DNA of 64,000 nt, from the NCBI RefSeq assembly GCF_011745365.1, contig NW_024468915.1, forward strand, positions 1,280,653 through 1,344,652, in the 5' to 3' direction. A model generated the notes under the pieces. That model worked only from the letters and a program-made list of their open reading frames with translations, was not told the origin of the DNA and ran no database searches. Position 1 is the first letter of the stretch. The number at the start of each line of letters is the position of its first letter. The position numbers were made by a program, and so were the translations under genes. This DNA comes from Cryphonectria parasitica EP155 (taxonomy: Eukaryota; Ascomycota; Sordariomycetes; Diaporthales; Cryphonectriaceae). Positions 23,394-33,020 of this stretch are shown piece by piece.

Positions 23394-24942
23394 ATGGATC
23401 GCAGTCTTGATGAGATCCTTGCAGACCGCGGTCAGGTACAGTTAACCCATTTATCCAAAATACCCTGTGTAAAGTCTGCTTATAGCTGCAGCCTTGCTAA
23501 CCTAGCATCGCAACGCAGAAGGACGGCGGCGGCAGACCTCGCGGCCGAGGAGGCCAGCGCAGACGAGAGCCCAGAAGTGATTTCCCCCGCGATGGAGTCA
23601 GAAAGGTATGCAGATTCCTCGTCCAAGCCATCATTCACAGACCAAAGCTGACAAGATGAACCACCGTTACCTTCAGGTGCACTACCTCCTTCCCTTTCAC
23701 TGAAAAACCGCGCCTGCATACTCTAGCCTCCAACACGTCCTCTTCGGTCCTCAACCACCGTTGTAGCTCTCTCGACACTATAGCGCGATGATTGTGCTTG
23801 GATTGGCGGCCGGAGGAGGTATTTCGTTGAGGCAATACCCAAAAGCTAACCTCTCTCGATTCGGCGCAACAGTCCTATCGCGACGAAGGTCCTAGAAACC
23901 TAGACTCGTATGACAACCCCATAAGTCCACCCGGTCGTGCTGGCAGCAAAATAGGAGGGACTGACCAATCGGCACAGAGAATGGGTCCACGACAGATTCG
24001 AGGATAATGGTATAGTCTGGCCTACCAAGATACTTACAAGGGAGCTTGAGCTGACTCGATGGGGGCAGGTCGCAGACCACGTCAGCAGCGGCGCGGGCGT
24101 GATCAAGACTTTGCAGACGATGCTGGGTTCGTGCCACACCTGTCTGATCAACCAGCTTGGCTTGGAAGACGGCATACTGACGGCGAGCACAGTGAAGAGA
24201 TCGGCACCAAGATCCGCGTTGACAATGTCCACTATGACCTGTCAGAGGAAGACCTCTCTGTACGCATCTTCTTCGACATCAGATTCGGGCACACACTGAT
24301 TGTCGCAGAGTCTGTTCCATAGGATTGGCCCGGTGCTGAAGCTCGACATCCGGTATGATCGTGCTGGTCGCTCCACGGGCACGGTGTTCGTCACGTACGA
24401 AGTCTACGAGGATGCCCGCGAGGCAGTACGCCAATTTGACGGTGCCAACGCCAAAGGTGAGCGAGATAATGAGCCAGATGGCTTCTGTTGCTTAGATACT
24501 AATATGTGCAGGACAACCTATCCGCCTGTCGATCCTCCCTCCTCGCAGACGCGACGACTCGAGCGCCATGGCCGGGCGGCCGCTTTCTGAACGCATCACC
24601 CTCGGGTCTGGACGCAACCGCTCCCGTTCACCAGTACGGGATATGGAAGATGAAGCCGCACGCAGGAATATTGATCGCTACGTGCCTGGCGGTCGTCGCT
24701 CCCGCAGCCCTGTGCGGGGCCGGCGGCGTGGCGAGGGGGGTCGTCGCCCTGGTGCTCGACGTGGCGGTGGCAACCCTCGAGAGGGCACAGAGAGGCAGGG
24801 TAGAGATGCACGTCCCAAGAAGACACAGGAGGAGCTCGACGCCGAGATGGAAGATTACTTCACCGCCCAGACAGCCTCTAACGCTGAGGGGCAGACTGCG
24901 GCTGCTACAGCGGCCGAGGAAGATATCGACATGATCGAGTAA
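23394..24942 (+). CDS. YRA1: mRNA export adaptor Yra1/ALY-REF
   Basis: Eight exons: 23394-23435, 23519-23605, 23873-23907, 23978-24009, 24069-24126, 24193-24259, 24309-24456 and 24512-24942 (299 aa, 900 nt exactly). ALY/Yra1 bridges spliced mRNA and the helicase Sub2/UAP56 and hands mRNA to the export receptor in the nucleus. Evidence: an N-terminal UAP56-binding motif (SLDEILADRGQ), an RGG/Arg-rich linker, the conserved SEWVHDRFEDN, an RRM split over exons 6-7 (IRVDNVHYDLSEEDL; LFHRIGPVLKLDIRYDRAG; GTVFVTYEVYEDA), an Arg/Ser/Gly-rich C-terminus and a second UAP56-binding motif (KTQEELDAEMEDYF). Exons of 32-87 bp and several weak donors (GTTCGT, GTACAG, GTACGC) stand out. Yeast YRA1 is autoregulated through its intron; similar control here is inference. 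Confidence 0.93.
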
Positions 24943-25255
24943 TACACGACTTTCTAGACTGGTTGAGCAAGGAAGTTGATGGAGCGTGGTCTTGTTGACA
25001 TTGATCTGGGCCTGCTTATTCTTAAAGCTTGAATGCTTTCGTAGCCCGAATCTATTGTTCGACTCCTGGAATTTTTTCTTTGCAACGGTCCTGATGGTGA
25101 ACTCGCATCAAGTTCCGTGCAATACCTTTTTATTTTATTTTATGGCCAAACAAGCCGATACAAAACTCTTGCGCCCCCCTCCCGTTAAACCCCCATCAGA
25201 ACGTGCCTCCTGACTCTCCCGCCCAGTGAAGCCCCTCGAATACTCGCACATCAAC
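24943..25255. other. Convergent intergenic region
   Basis: Shared 3' flank of the Yra1 gene (+) and the disordered protein gene (-), with T-rich stretches near 25070-25145. No gene seen. Confidence 0.5.
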
Positions 25256-26119
25256 TTAATTAAACAGCTCTAGCGTAAGATCTCCGTGAATATAAGCCTT
25301 CAACTCGATCTCGATCTCCAGGTTCATCTTCAGCTCCACGGCCAGCTTCGCCTTCTTCCCTCCGGCGACAATCTTCTGCTCCTGCGCCGGCAACACCACC
25401 TGCGGCAGGCGCCGCCCCATAATCTCATCTACATCCTCCACGTCGTCGTCATCCTCGTCATCATCATATTCATCACTATAATCGTCTGTCCGCGCAGCCG
25501 CTACCGTCCTCGGGGTGCGTGGCACGATGGCTTGCACTGGAGCCCCCGCGGGCTCACGCACCGTCTTGTTCCGCTTGGGCGGGATGGGGCGGGTCGGCAT
25601 CAGCGTTATAGAAGGGCTTCTTGCGGGTGAGGACGAGGAGGGGGACGAGTCGGCGGCGGCTGGGTTCGTGTGTGTGCGGGGCCTGCGCGGGCGGCGGGCC
25701 TTGTACTCGGGTTTGGGGAGGGGTGGGCTGAGGGGACTGGTCCACGGCTGAGGGACTGGAGGCGTGGGCAGGTATGAGGATGAGTGGTGACTGTTGTCGC
25801 CCTCGGGCCTTGAGGAGGGCGTTCTTGTGGGTTTGAGCTTGGGCGGTGGTTGTATTGGTCTTCTCCGTCTTGATGAGGAGGATGGGTGAGTTTCTTCTGC
25901 GGGGTGCGGTGATGACGACGTTGCTCGTCGTGGATTGGGGGCTGTTTCGCTCTCGTCTGAGGCATCATTTTCTTCGTCCTCCTCCTCTGTGCTGGGAATA
26001 GTCTCATTCAAAGGATACCTTCTTCTTCTTCTTCTTCTTCTTCTCCTCCTCCTCCCGCCATTGCTGTTCTCTTCATCTGAGATCCGCCGCGGAGACGACG
26101 CAGGTGGTGTCAGAGGCAT
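25256..26119 (-). CDS. Disordered fungal protein with a conserved-looking C-terminal amphipathic segment
   Basis: A single-exon model of 287 aa from the ATG at 26119 (MPLTPPASSPRRISDEE). An upstream in-frame extension to 26329 has no better start and looks like leader sequence. Most of the protein is low complexity: an Arg run of about twelve residues from a CTT-type repeat, acidic patches, Ser/Pro stretches and a second acidic run (DEYDDDEDDDDVEDVDE). Only the last 50 residues look folded: LPQVVLP, a Lys-rich turn, then alternating charged and hydrophobic residues (LKMNLEIEIELKAYIHGDL) ending in TLELF. C-termini of this pattern are common in small ascomycete proteins of unknown function, where they may bind membranes or lipids; that is inference. 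Frame length and the ordered C-terminus favour a real gene. Confidence 0.65.
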   Translation of the reverse strand: MPLTPPASSPRRISDEENSNGGRRRRRRRRRRRRYPLNETIPSTEEEDEENDASDESETAPNPRRATSSSPHPAEETHPSSSSRRRRPIQPPPKLKPTRTPSSRPEGDNSHHSSSYLPTPPVPQPWTSPLSPPLPKPEYKARRPRRPRTHTNPAAADSSPSSSSPARSPSITLMPTRPIPPKRNKTVREPAGAPVQAIVPRTPRTVAAARTDDYSDEYDDDEDDDDVEDVDEIMGRRLPQVVLPAQEQKIVAGGKKAKLAVELKMNLEIEIELKAYIHGDLTLELFN

Positions 26120-28036
26120 GACGTGCCTTGTGATGAAGACGATGACGACAACGTCGAAAGGGTTAGGGTCGGTGTAAGTGGCCCTTCTTGTTGATGACGA
26201 TGTAGGGTTTGTTCTTGTTGTTGTTCTCTTTTCACGAAGCGTCTGTCTCGTCGAGTTCGAAGGGGAGGGCCGAGGGAGATCAAATATCACAATGAAGGGA
26301 AGTTCTAAAGAAGGAAGAAGATCTCCCATGTCCTGGCCGAGTGAGCCTCCCTCTTTTCTTTTTCCATCCCAGATCGACGAGGGTGGATGGGGCGGGTGGC
26401 TTCTTGGACCGTTTAAGGGTCCAGGGTGATCGGCAAAACGTGACCAAAAAACAGGCTTTGAGCATGGCTACCCCAAGCCTGACAGGGATATTTGGGGGTG
26501 GGCATCCCATCCAGGAACGATGACATCGGTGGGCTGAGGAGCCAAACTTTTCGCAGAATCAGGCTTTCTATTTTACTTGAACAGCAACAATAATAATCAT
26601 ATACACTCGATAATATGCTCTGTTCAGTCTGCTTGCCCTGATGGTAACAGCCCTTCTCCCTACCATCAAGAAATAAGAAGAAGAAGAAGAATAATAATAC
26701 TAATAATAATGCACGCAATCGATATTGTTATATCTTTAAATAGTACTAAATCGTTGTTCACCATGCGATTCAGGTTACATGATCGACAAGGTTGCCAGGT
26801 ACCCAGGGTCCTACCTTTTTTCTCTCATCGTCCCTGAATTGCTTCTAATGCGCCACTGCAGCTGCCAGGGATCAAGCCCATAAGAACACGAACAGATACA
26901 AGTTGGGCAAGAAAGAAGACAAGAAAAAGAAGAAGAAAGAAAACATATCGGGACCCTCCTGTGTCACTGTACCGTGGGATCTCTAAACCTTCCAATTTAA
27001 AGAGAAAAACTCCCATCGTGGCTCGGAATCTACCCGGCTCTCGATATGTCTCAAGAACCTTGGCCGAAGGAAGAATGTTTGACTCGCGACTGTTTGCTTC
27101 GGAGAACCGAACAAGAAAAGAGAGAGAAAAAAAACTCTCGTGTTCGGCGTCAACGACCTTGTTTGGAAAGGAAAAGCAGATATATATCCACACTTGCACC
27201 TCCTTTCCAGGACTTTGTCCAAGATCCTCCCCTGTTGTTGTTCGTCTTTTCGGGTGTTCCTTTGGTGGAGTGCACCAAAAAAGGAGTTGGAAGAGCCAAG
27301 TATGGCAGGATGCATGGGGACCATGTTCAACGAGACATGTTTGGGATATAGCATGTGGCATTATGCGTGCCAAGTTCACATGCTTGGACTCCTTTTCACG
27401 AGCCGATGCATGCCGTTGGAAGCTATCCGAAGTTTCCTGACCAAGAATGGGTTCAAGAAGCCTGGTTGTGTAGATTGCCACAGCGGGTTTTTTCTTCTTT
27501 CCCCTCGGGGGGTTAGGGGGGGGGGGGGAGGACTTCCTCGTGAGAGATGATCCTTTGATTCTGAACAAGATTCTGCGTTTCCGAGGTCACATGTAGTGTC
27601 CTCTTCATGAGGTCTTCTCTAGAGGAAAGAGGGAGAGAAGGGCCCGCAGTGTACAAAATGGCAGATATACAAGGGCCAAGACTTGCCTGGCTGAAGACAT
27701 AACTACGACAATACTGCCAGGAAAGGGAAGAGAATTTGGTATAAACAGTTTCAATGTAGCTATGTAAAATCATGGGAAGACAAGATGGAGGTGGAGGACA
27801 GCCTTGGGCTTGTAGATTGCGAGCCACGACACGATGCCCCATCCTCGAAACCCTTCTCTGGTCACGCGAACCAGGAAACCATCAACGCACAGTAAGTCGT
27901 TCAAACAAGAAATTCTGGCTGATCTTCGGCATATCATCGTGAAGAAAAGAGAAAACAAGGAAGGGAAAAAACCCCTCATCATCAGATACAGGTGGAGAAG
28001 TAGTATCGTGTTGCTTGTCCCAGAGAAAAGAGACCC
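26120..28036. other. Intergenic, 1.9 kb, no gene recognised
   Basis: The region holds the promoter of the disordered-protein gene and the 3' flank of the dehydrogenase-like gene. A 247-codon minus-strand frame (26825-27568) and shorter plus-strand frames overlap each other, start from non-ATG codons or in homopolymers, and show no domain. A-rich and AAG-rich simple sequence occurs at 26680-26710 and 26910-26945. Confidence 0.5.
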
Positions 28037-29022
28037 CTACTCCGTCTTCTTCCTCTTCTTCTCCAGCCCCTCGGCCATGGCCACCGCCACATCCTCCACC
28101 GTCCTCCCCCTCTTCCTCTGCCCAACCTTCTCCTTCCCTAGCACCGTATCCTCCGAGACAGCCTTGAACACCCCAGCAGCGCCCCGAAAGATGTCCTCCT
28201 CAAACCCGCCCTCCTCCGCATGGGTGCGCGCAATCTCCTCCATCTCCCGCACCCACCTGTACGCCTTGGGCGGCATGTTGACCAGCGCCCCCTCGGTCTG
28301 CTTGACGCGCTGCGGCACCAGCTCCTGCAGCGCCTCCTGCAGTGCCGGCAGCACGCCCAGGCGCTGCGCCGTGGTGAAGGACTGCACCGCGATGGCGCTG
28401 TAGCCCTTGGACAGCGAGGCGAAGCACATCTTGAGCCCCGAGGACGCGCCGATGGCAGGACTGATGTGCCGCATGTTGAGCGCCGTCGACAGCGCGGCGC
28501 CGAAACCCGGTATGTCGGCGACCTGCAGCGGTCCGCTCGTCGGCAGCGAGGGCACGTTCCAGTCGCCCACTGCGGTGGTGGCGGCGGAGCCGGAGCTGGA
28601 GGCCCCGCTGGTCGGGTGCGGGGGCCCGCCCAGGATGGACCCGTCGATGAGCGTGATGGGCACCTGGGCGGCGTCGATGTTCTGGGCGATCTGCTTGATG
28701 GTCGAGGGCGCCACCGCGTTCATGTCGGCAAAGTAGAGTGGCGGGTGGGCCTTGGTGACCAGGGCCATGGCGTCGATGATGCGCTGGGCTGTCGCCTCGG
28801 CGTCGCGCGGTGGCACCACGGACAGGATGATGTCGCACGTCTTGACGAGGTCTGTGTCGGTCGAGAGGTCTGTCACCTGGGCGGCCTTGACCCTCTCGAT
28901 CGTGTCTTTGCTGTGCGGGTTGTTAGCCTTTGCATAACTGTGGATGTTGTGATGGTGGCAATAAAAATTGGAGAGAGAAAAAAGTGAGTGAGGGGTCAAC
29001 ATGAACCCCGGCGTAATCATTT

Positions 29023-29064
<42 letters not shown>

Positions 29065-29234
29065 TGTCTCGCACATGATGAATAGATGATGGTGGTAGTC
29101 AGTCCTCTCACTTACCTCCGCCCTGTGCAGTTTGTAGCGACCGAGAAGCCCTTTGCGACAAGCAGTTTGGCAAGGCCCATGCCCATGTCGCCTATGGACA
29201 GGATACCGACGGTCGCTAGCTTTGCCGAGGCCAT
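28037..29234 (-). CDS. 6-phosphogluconate dehydrogenase-like NAD(P)-binding protein
   Basis: Two exons on the minus strand: 29234-29116 and 28910-28037 (330 aa, frame exact). Exon 1 supplies the nucleotide-binding start ATVGILSIGDMGMGLAKLL, which has the GxxxxGxMG pattern, and ends in NCTGRR. Exon 2 continues SKDTIERVKAAQVTDL, then DIILSVVPPRDA, YFADMNAVAPST and DGSILGGPP, the usual beta-hydroxyacid-dehydrogenase core. A helical C-terminal domain follows, of the type found in fungal 'phosphogluconate dehydrogenase, NAD-binding, C-terminal-like' proteins (LKMCFASLSKGYSAIAVQS). It probably oxidises a 3-hydroxyacid or related substrate with NAD(P), but the substrate is not known and a catalytic Lys is not obvious to me. 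The C-terminus is basic (GLEKKRKKTE) and may be a nuclear signal. The intron holds CT and TG dinucleotide arrays. Confidence 0.85.
29021..29068. repeat. Compound (TC)n(TG)n microsatellite in an intron
   Basis: Two abutting dinucleotide arrays lie inside the intron of the dehydrogenase-like gene; they read as (CA)n then (GA)n on the sense strand. Confidence 0.95.
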
Positions 29235-30384
29235 CGTGATGATAACGTCGCAGCAGGCAAGAACGTAAGTGAGTGTATATTATGGGCCCTCTCAGAATAA
29301 TTAGTTATCCAATGAGTGGACGATTTAAGAACACTGAGGAGGAGGTGTCTCTGTTTCTTTTCGGTGCACCGCAGGCAGAACCTCTAAGTCGTGGTGATTG
29401 AGATGAGTAATATATCCAACACCATGTATGTAACCATACAAGGAAGTATGTGTGGAGGAAGCCTGTAAGACGCAATCCAGGGTCCTTGTTTTGTAATTGG
29501 CCACTTTTGGGCAGGGAGAGAGGTGAGCCGCATATCCGCCGCCTGCATTTATGATACATGACAGAAGTCATCTTCACCAGTCCCTTCTGCTTAACACTGT
29601 CTTGACAGTTGGCTGCTAATGGTCATATGGTGGATTAATGGTTTTCTTGATTTTATCAATATGCTGAAATACTTCGTCAATGCCTAAAGTTGAATTTCAT
29701 GTTCGACCCATGTTTTCAACGACTTGCCCTCCTGCATTACTGGTTACACCTAATACGCCTCCATTTGCAAATATAGTAATACTGAGGAAAGAGATAGGAT
29801 CCTCGACCCAGAATCTAAGTATTGTCCCATCTCATACTCGACCGACCATCGTCAAACATGGCTTGCAGGACCTTCTTCAGATTCTTTGGGCGGCCAGACA
29901 CATCCACATCGTCTACACAGCCAAGCAACAACATGATCCTGTTTTTGTAGCAGTTGATTTTGAGAACGTCGACAAGATATTTTGAAAATTCAACCCAATA
30001 ATCAGAATCAAACAATCGACTTGGCTGGGCAATATAGGTATCAGAAACATCGCCATGTCAACTTCGCAAGAAGAACTGATATAAATATACAACTTCGTCC
30101 CCGGTGAAACAAAACATTATCATGCAGCTCATCATCAAGTCCTTATTCGAAAGCCTATTATTGTTCATCGAAAGATGGTGGGAGACAGACCTCTAGCGAT
30201 TTTCTTTCCTCCATGCTTGACAACAACATGAGATCTCTATCCCTCTACTCTTGTGAACTCTCTCCACAGGCACACTTGGATTGACAAAGCCCTTGCTTTT
30301 GTAGGCCTCCATGTCTGTCTTCTTGATCGTGCATGGATTTTTATTGCAACCATGACGAAAGGTCTCGTCTCAAAGGCTGAACCG
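29235..30384. other. Intergenic, AT-richer, possible gene relic
   Basis: About 1.15 kb with lower GC than the neighbouring genes. A 101-codon plus-strand frame (29680-29985) ends in FVAVDFENVDKIF. It recalls the start of nuclease-fold proteins of the Gfd2/YDR514C type, but stops at once and is probably a relic or chance. Nothing else is supported. Confidence 0.4.
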
Positions 30385-32291
30385 TTAAGCCGAGTTGAGT
30401 CGGGCTGCAGCTCGAGGTTCGCTAACTTGTGGTAGGCTTACGCTCGTCCCGGGAGCATCAAGCTTTGTCTTCATGCTGTTGGTCGGCGAGTCGACGTATA
30501 GACCCTCTGCACTGAAGCCTCCGAAATGACCGGGGGCTAGCCAAGCCAGCTGTCTTTCGGCCGGCGCGGAATCCTTGCGCGAGGTTGCGCCCGTTTGACT
30601 GAGATCACCAACGCCAAAGATCACTGGGGGGTAAGCGGCCGGTGTCCTCGTATGCCCTTCAGACTCGCCCAGTGTATGGATCGGTCTCATATCACTGCAC
30701 ACAAAGAACTGCACAAAATCCCCAGGCTTCGCTATGGCGTCGCCGCCCTCTTCACTGCCGTAAAACGACCTCTGAAACCTCAACAGCTCGTCCTCCTCAG
30801 ATTCCTGACCATAGCTCGTCTGCGGGTCCAGTGACAATAGCTTTGCTTTGGCACCCCATGCACCGCCACCGCTCACTGTCCAAGGGGGGGGGGGAAGAAA
30901 TGGTCAGAACACAGCTTCATCAAGAGTCATTGTCACACTTACGGATTTTGTGAAGACGCGCTCCCTTGAGCAACATTCCACCAAGAACAGTGCGCTTTCC
31001 CCAAGCCATTCGCTCCTCTGTGCTTGACAGTTCAAAGGCCAATTTCTGAGCGGCTGATCCGAGACGATGGAGACCTGCGCCTCGGCGAAATCTCCACATA
31101 GCAAGTGCCATTGCCTCTCTTGAAGCTTGCAATGCACCCTCTTTTGGCGTGATAAGTCTCCCCGGAATGATCAAGGCCCACACGCCTATGCGTCCCGAGG
31201 CATTTACAGCGTCGACAGAGAATCGTCGCGCCTCGATCAAGCGAGGGATGTTAGCCTGTAATTCCTTCGAGGCAGGCGAAGGCTGTCCGTCGATATTCAC
31301 TTTGGCCAAAATGTTTCCGAGGCCCTGTAAAATCAGTCGGGGATGTGTGATGGGTACGAGGGGTGAACGTATTGAAAATTTGGGAGAATCAACTGATACG
31401 GGAAGGTCGATCGTCTGAGAGCGCTTCTCTGCCATCCTCAACAGCTGGACTGAGGCAGCAGAAGACGAGTCTCCCCGGCCTTCAGTCTTCCATTCGGATA
31501 CCAAAAGAGTAGTCCGTCGCCCGTTGTGAAACAATGTGTTGGCCAATGGGAGTGAGATCGATATCCTGGTGGCGGGGAGCCCTTTGCCCTCAACAGACAC
31601 AGATAGGTAGGAGGGCTCAGCACTTCCCTGCACATGCTGCGTCGCGTCTGTTGTGTCGTTCCACAGACCAGGCAAGAGGGTGTCTAAGCTACCAAATTGT
31701 ATCGACAGGCCCTCCTGCATCTCATGGTACAAGGGTGAGGATCTTGGGCAGAGACCGTCCACCACAGCAGCCAGCACGTGGAATCGGCTCATCTCATGGT
31801 CCCGGTTCCTATGAGCCAGCAGCGAAGACACCAGGGAGGCCATGAAGTCGGGATCAGTGAGCCATGAAGCATGTCTAGGACTTGCTAATATCACGACAGC
31901 ATTGTCCTCTCCCAGGTCCTCCGAGATCCTCCCCAGTGGCGAGTTCCTGACAAGATCGAGGACAGAGCTCTGCCAATACCGTCAGTGATACAATCCCTAT
32001 TCAGGAAGAATCCGTTGGTGTGTTCACCTTTGAGGCAGCCGGCGAAGTGAAAACGGTACGCCTAGGTCCGATCCGGTCGCCGCCGCTTTGGGTCGCATTT
32101 CCGTACCTGAAGTTCTTCAGATAATAGCCCGTGAAGCCCTTTTTCTCAGGATCGGGTACGTCGCTACCAAACTTGAAGGTCTTGATGAAATACGTCCGTG
32201 GAACAGCATTGGGGGTGGCCTTCGCGGAACTGGAGCTCGAGACGGCCTTGGATGTGCGGCGAAAGAGATTTCCACTTCCTTGGCTCGCCAT
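30385..32291 (-). CDS. Unassigned fungal protein, 593 aa
   Basis: Three exons on the minus strand: 32291-32028, 31969-30943 and 30875-30385 (593 aa, 1782 nt exactly). I do not recognise the family. The N-terminus is Ser/Lys-rich without acids (MASQGSGNLFRRTSKAVSSS), which could be a mitochondrial leader. It is followed by PRTYFIKTFKFGSD and GFTGYYLKNFRYGN. Exon 2 reads as an alternating alpha/beta domain: AVVILASPRHASWLTDPDF, FHVLAAVVDGLCP, IGVWALIIPGRLI and a long helix with RERMAWG-type ends. Exon 3 begins with SGGGAWGAKAKLLSLDPQ, the most motif-like stretch, then FVQFFVCSD and WLAPGHFGGFSAEGLYVD. It has no transmembrane segment. Alternation of strands and Gly-rich turns suggests a globular enzyme-like protein, but no catalytic motif can be named. 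Confidence 0.75.
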
Positions 32292-33020
32292 GTTCCACAG
32301 TCTTGACCCAGTTACTGGCTTAATCTTCGTCTTGCTCTGCTTGTTTAGCCTTCAGCTTTCTGCTAGCTGCTAGATTTACGTGCTCTGTCGCCTTTGACAG
32401 TGTCGTAACTTAGTACATTCAAGGGGAAATATGGTGGAGAGGCATAGTGGGTGAAATCAAGGGTTCGAAAGGGAAGTAGAAAAAGAAATCCAAGATTATG
32501 TGGTCGTGGGATGATTGTTTGATGATGGTCCAAACTTGGGATTCATCAGCCAGAATTGAGAAGATGGCAGATGCTCTGAGATAGCAGGTGCTCTTGAGCC
32601 ACACGGAAGCTGGAGAATTTCAGTTGGTTTAGTGGGTCGACTTTTACCACGGTACTAAGATTGTATAGTATTCAGTGTTGTAAATAAGTACTTAAGGTAT
32701 GTACGTACAGTACAGAGTAACTAAAACCCCTGTCGACTACCCCGCGGCTGCAGGTACCTTCCTTCAGGTATCCTTTAACCCCCCACCCCCGGTAGTGACT
32801 CAACTTTTGGCGACCAGTCATAGTTTTACTGTAGAAGCTCGAATTTAAGTGCCGCTTCCCAACTGCTCGACAACAAGACCCGGGCCACACTTTTCTCCTC
32901 TACAATTTCCGCAACCCAAGTCCATTGATCGCAATCACGCTGTCCCGTCTAGTATTCCGTGCACTCTTGGTGCACTCGTCAGCACTTCGACGATACCAAA
33001 TTCTGCCCCGTCGTGCGACA
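32292..33020. other. Divergent promoter region, unassigned gene and ValRS
   Basis: About 730 bp. The right end (from about 32880) stays open in the ValRS frame up to the ATG at 33021 and encodes an Arg-rich leader (see the separate entry). The centre contains GTAC-rich words near 32690-32720. Confidence 0.6.
32934..33020 (+). promoter_or_regulatory. In-frame upstream leader of ValRS without ATG: candidate mitochondrial presequence
   Basis: The bases before the ValRS ATG are open in the same frame and would encode LSRLVFRALLVHSSALRR, then YQILPRRAT, ahead of MATNSARG. The stretch has many Arg, Ser and Leu and no acidic residue, as in a mitochondrial targeting peptide. No in-frame ATG is present; near-cognate codons ACG (32937), CTG (32940), ATC (32934) and TTG (32925) are. 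ACG and CTG both have A at -3. Fungal ValRS genes serve cytosol and mitochondria, so non-AUG initiation is a reasonable inference. Confidence 0.55.

Noticed and set aside
26825..27568. 247-codon minus-strand frame
   Set aside because: Begins in a homopolymer-rich stretch, has no domain and overlaps plus-strand frames of equal quality.
28220..28987. 255-codon plus-strand frame
   Set aside because: Antisense to the dehydrogenase-like gene and crosses its intron; Arg/Gly/His-rich shadow composition.
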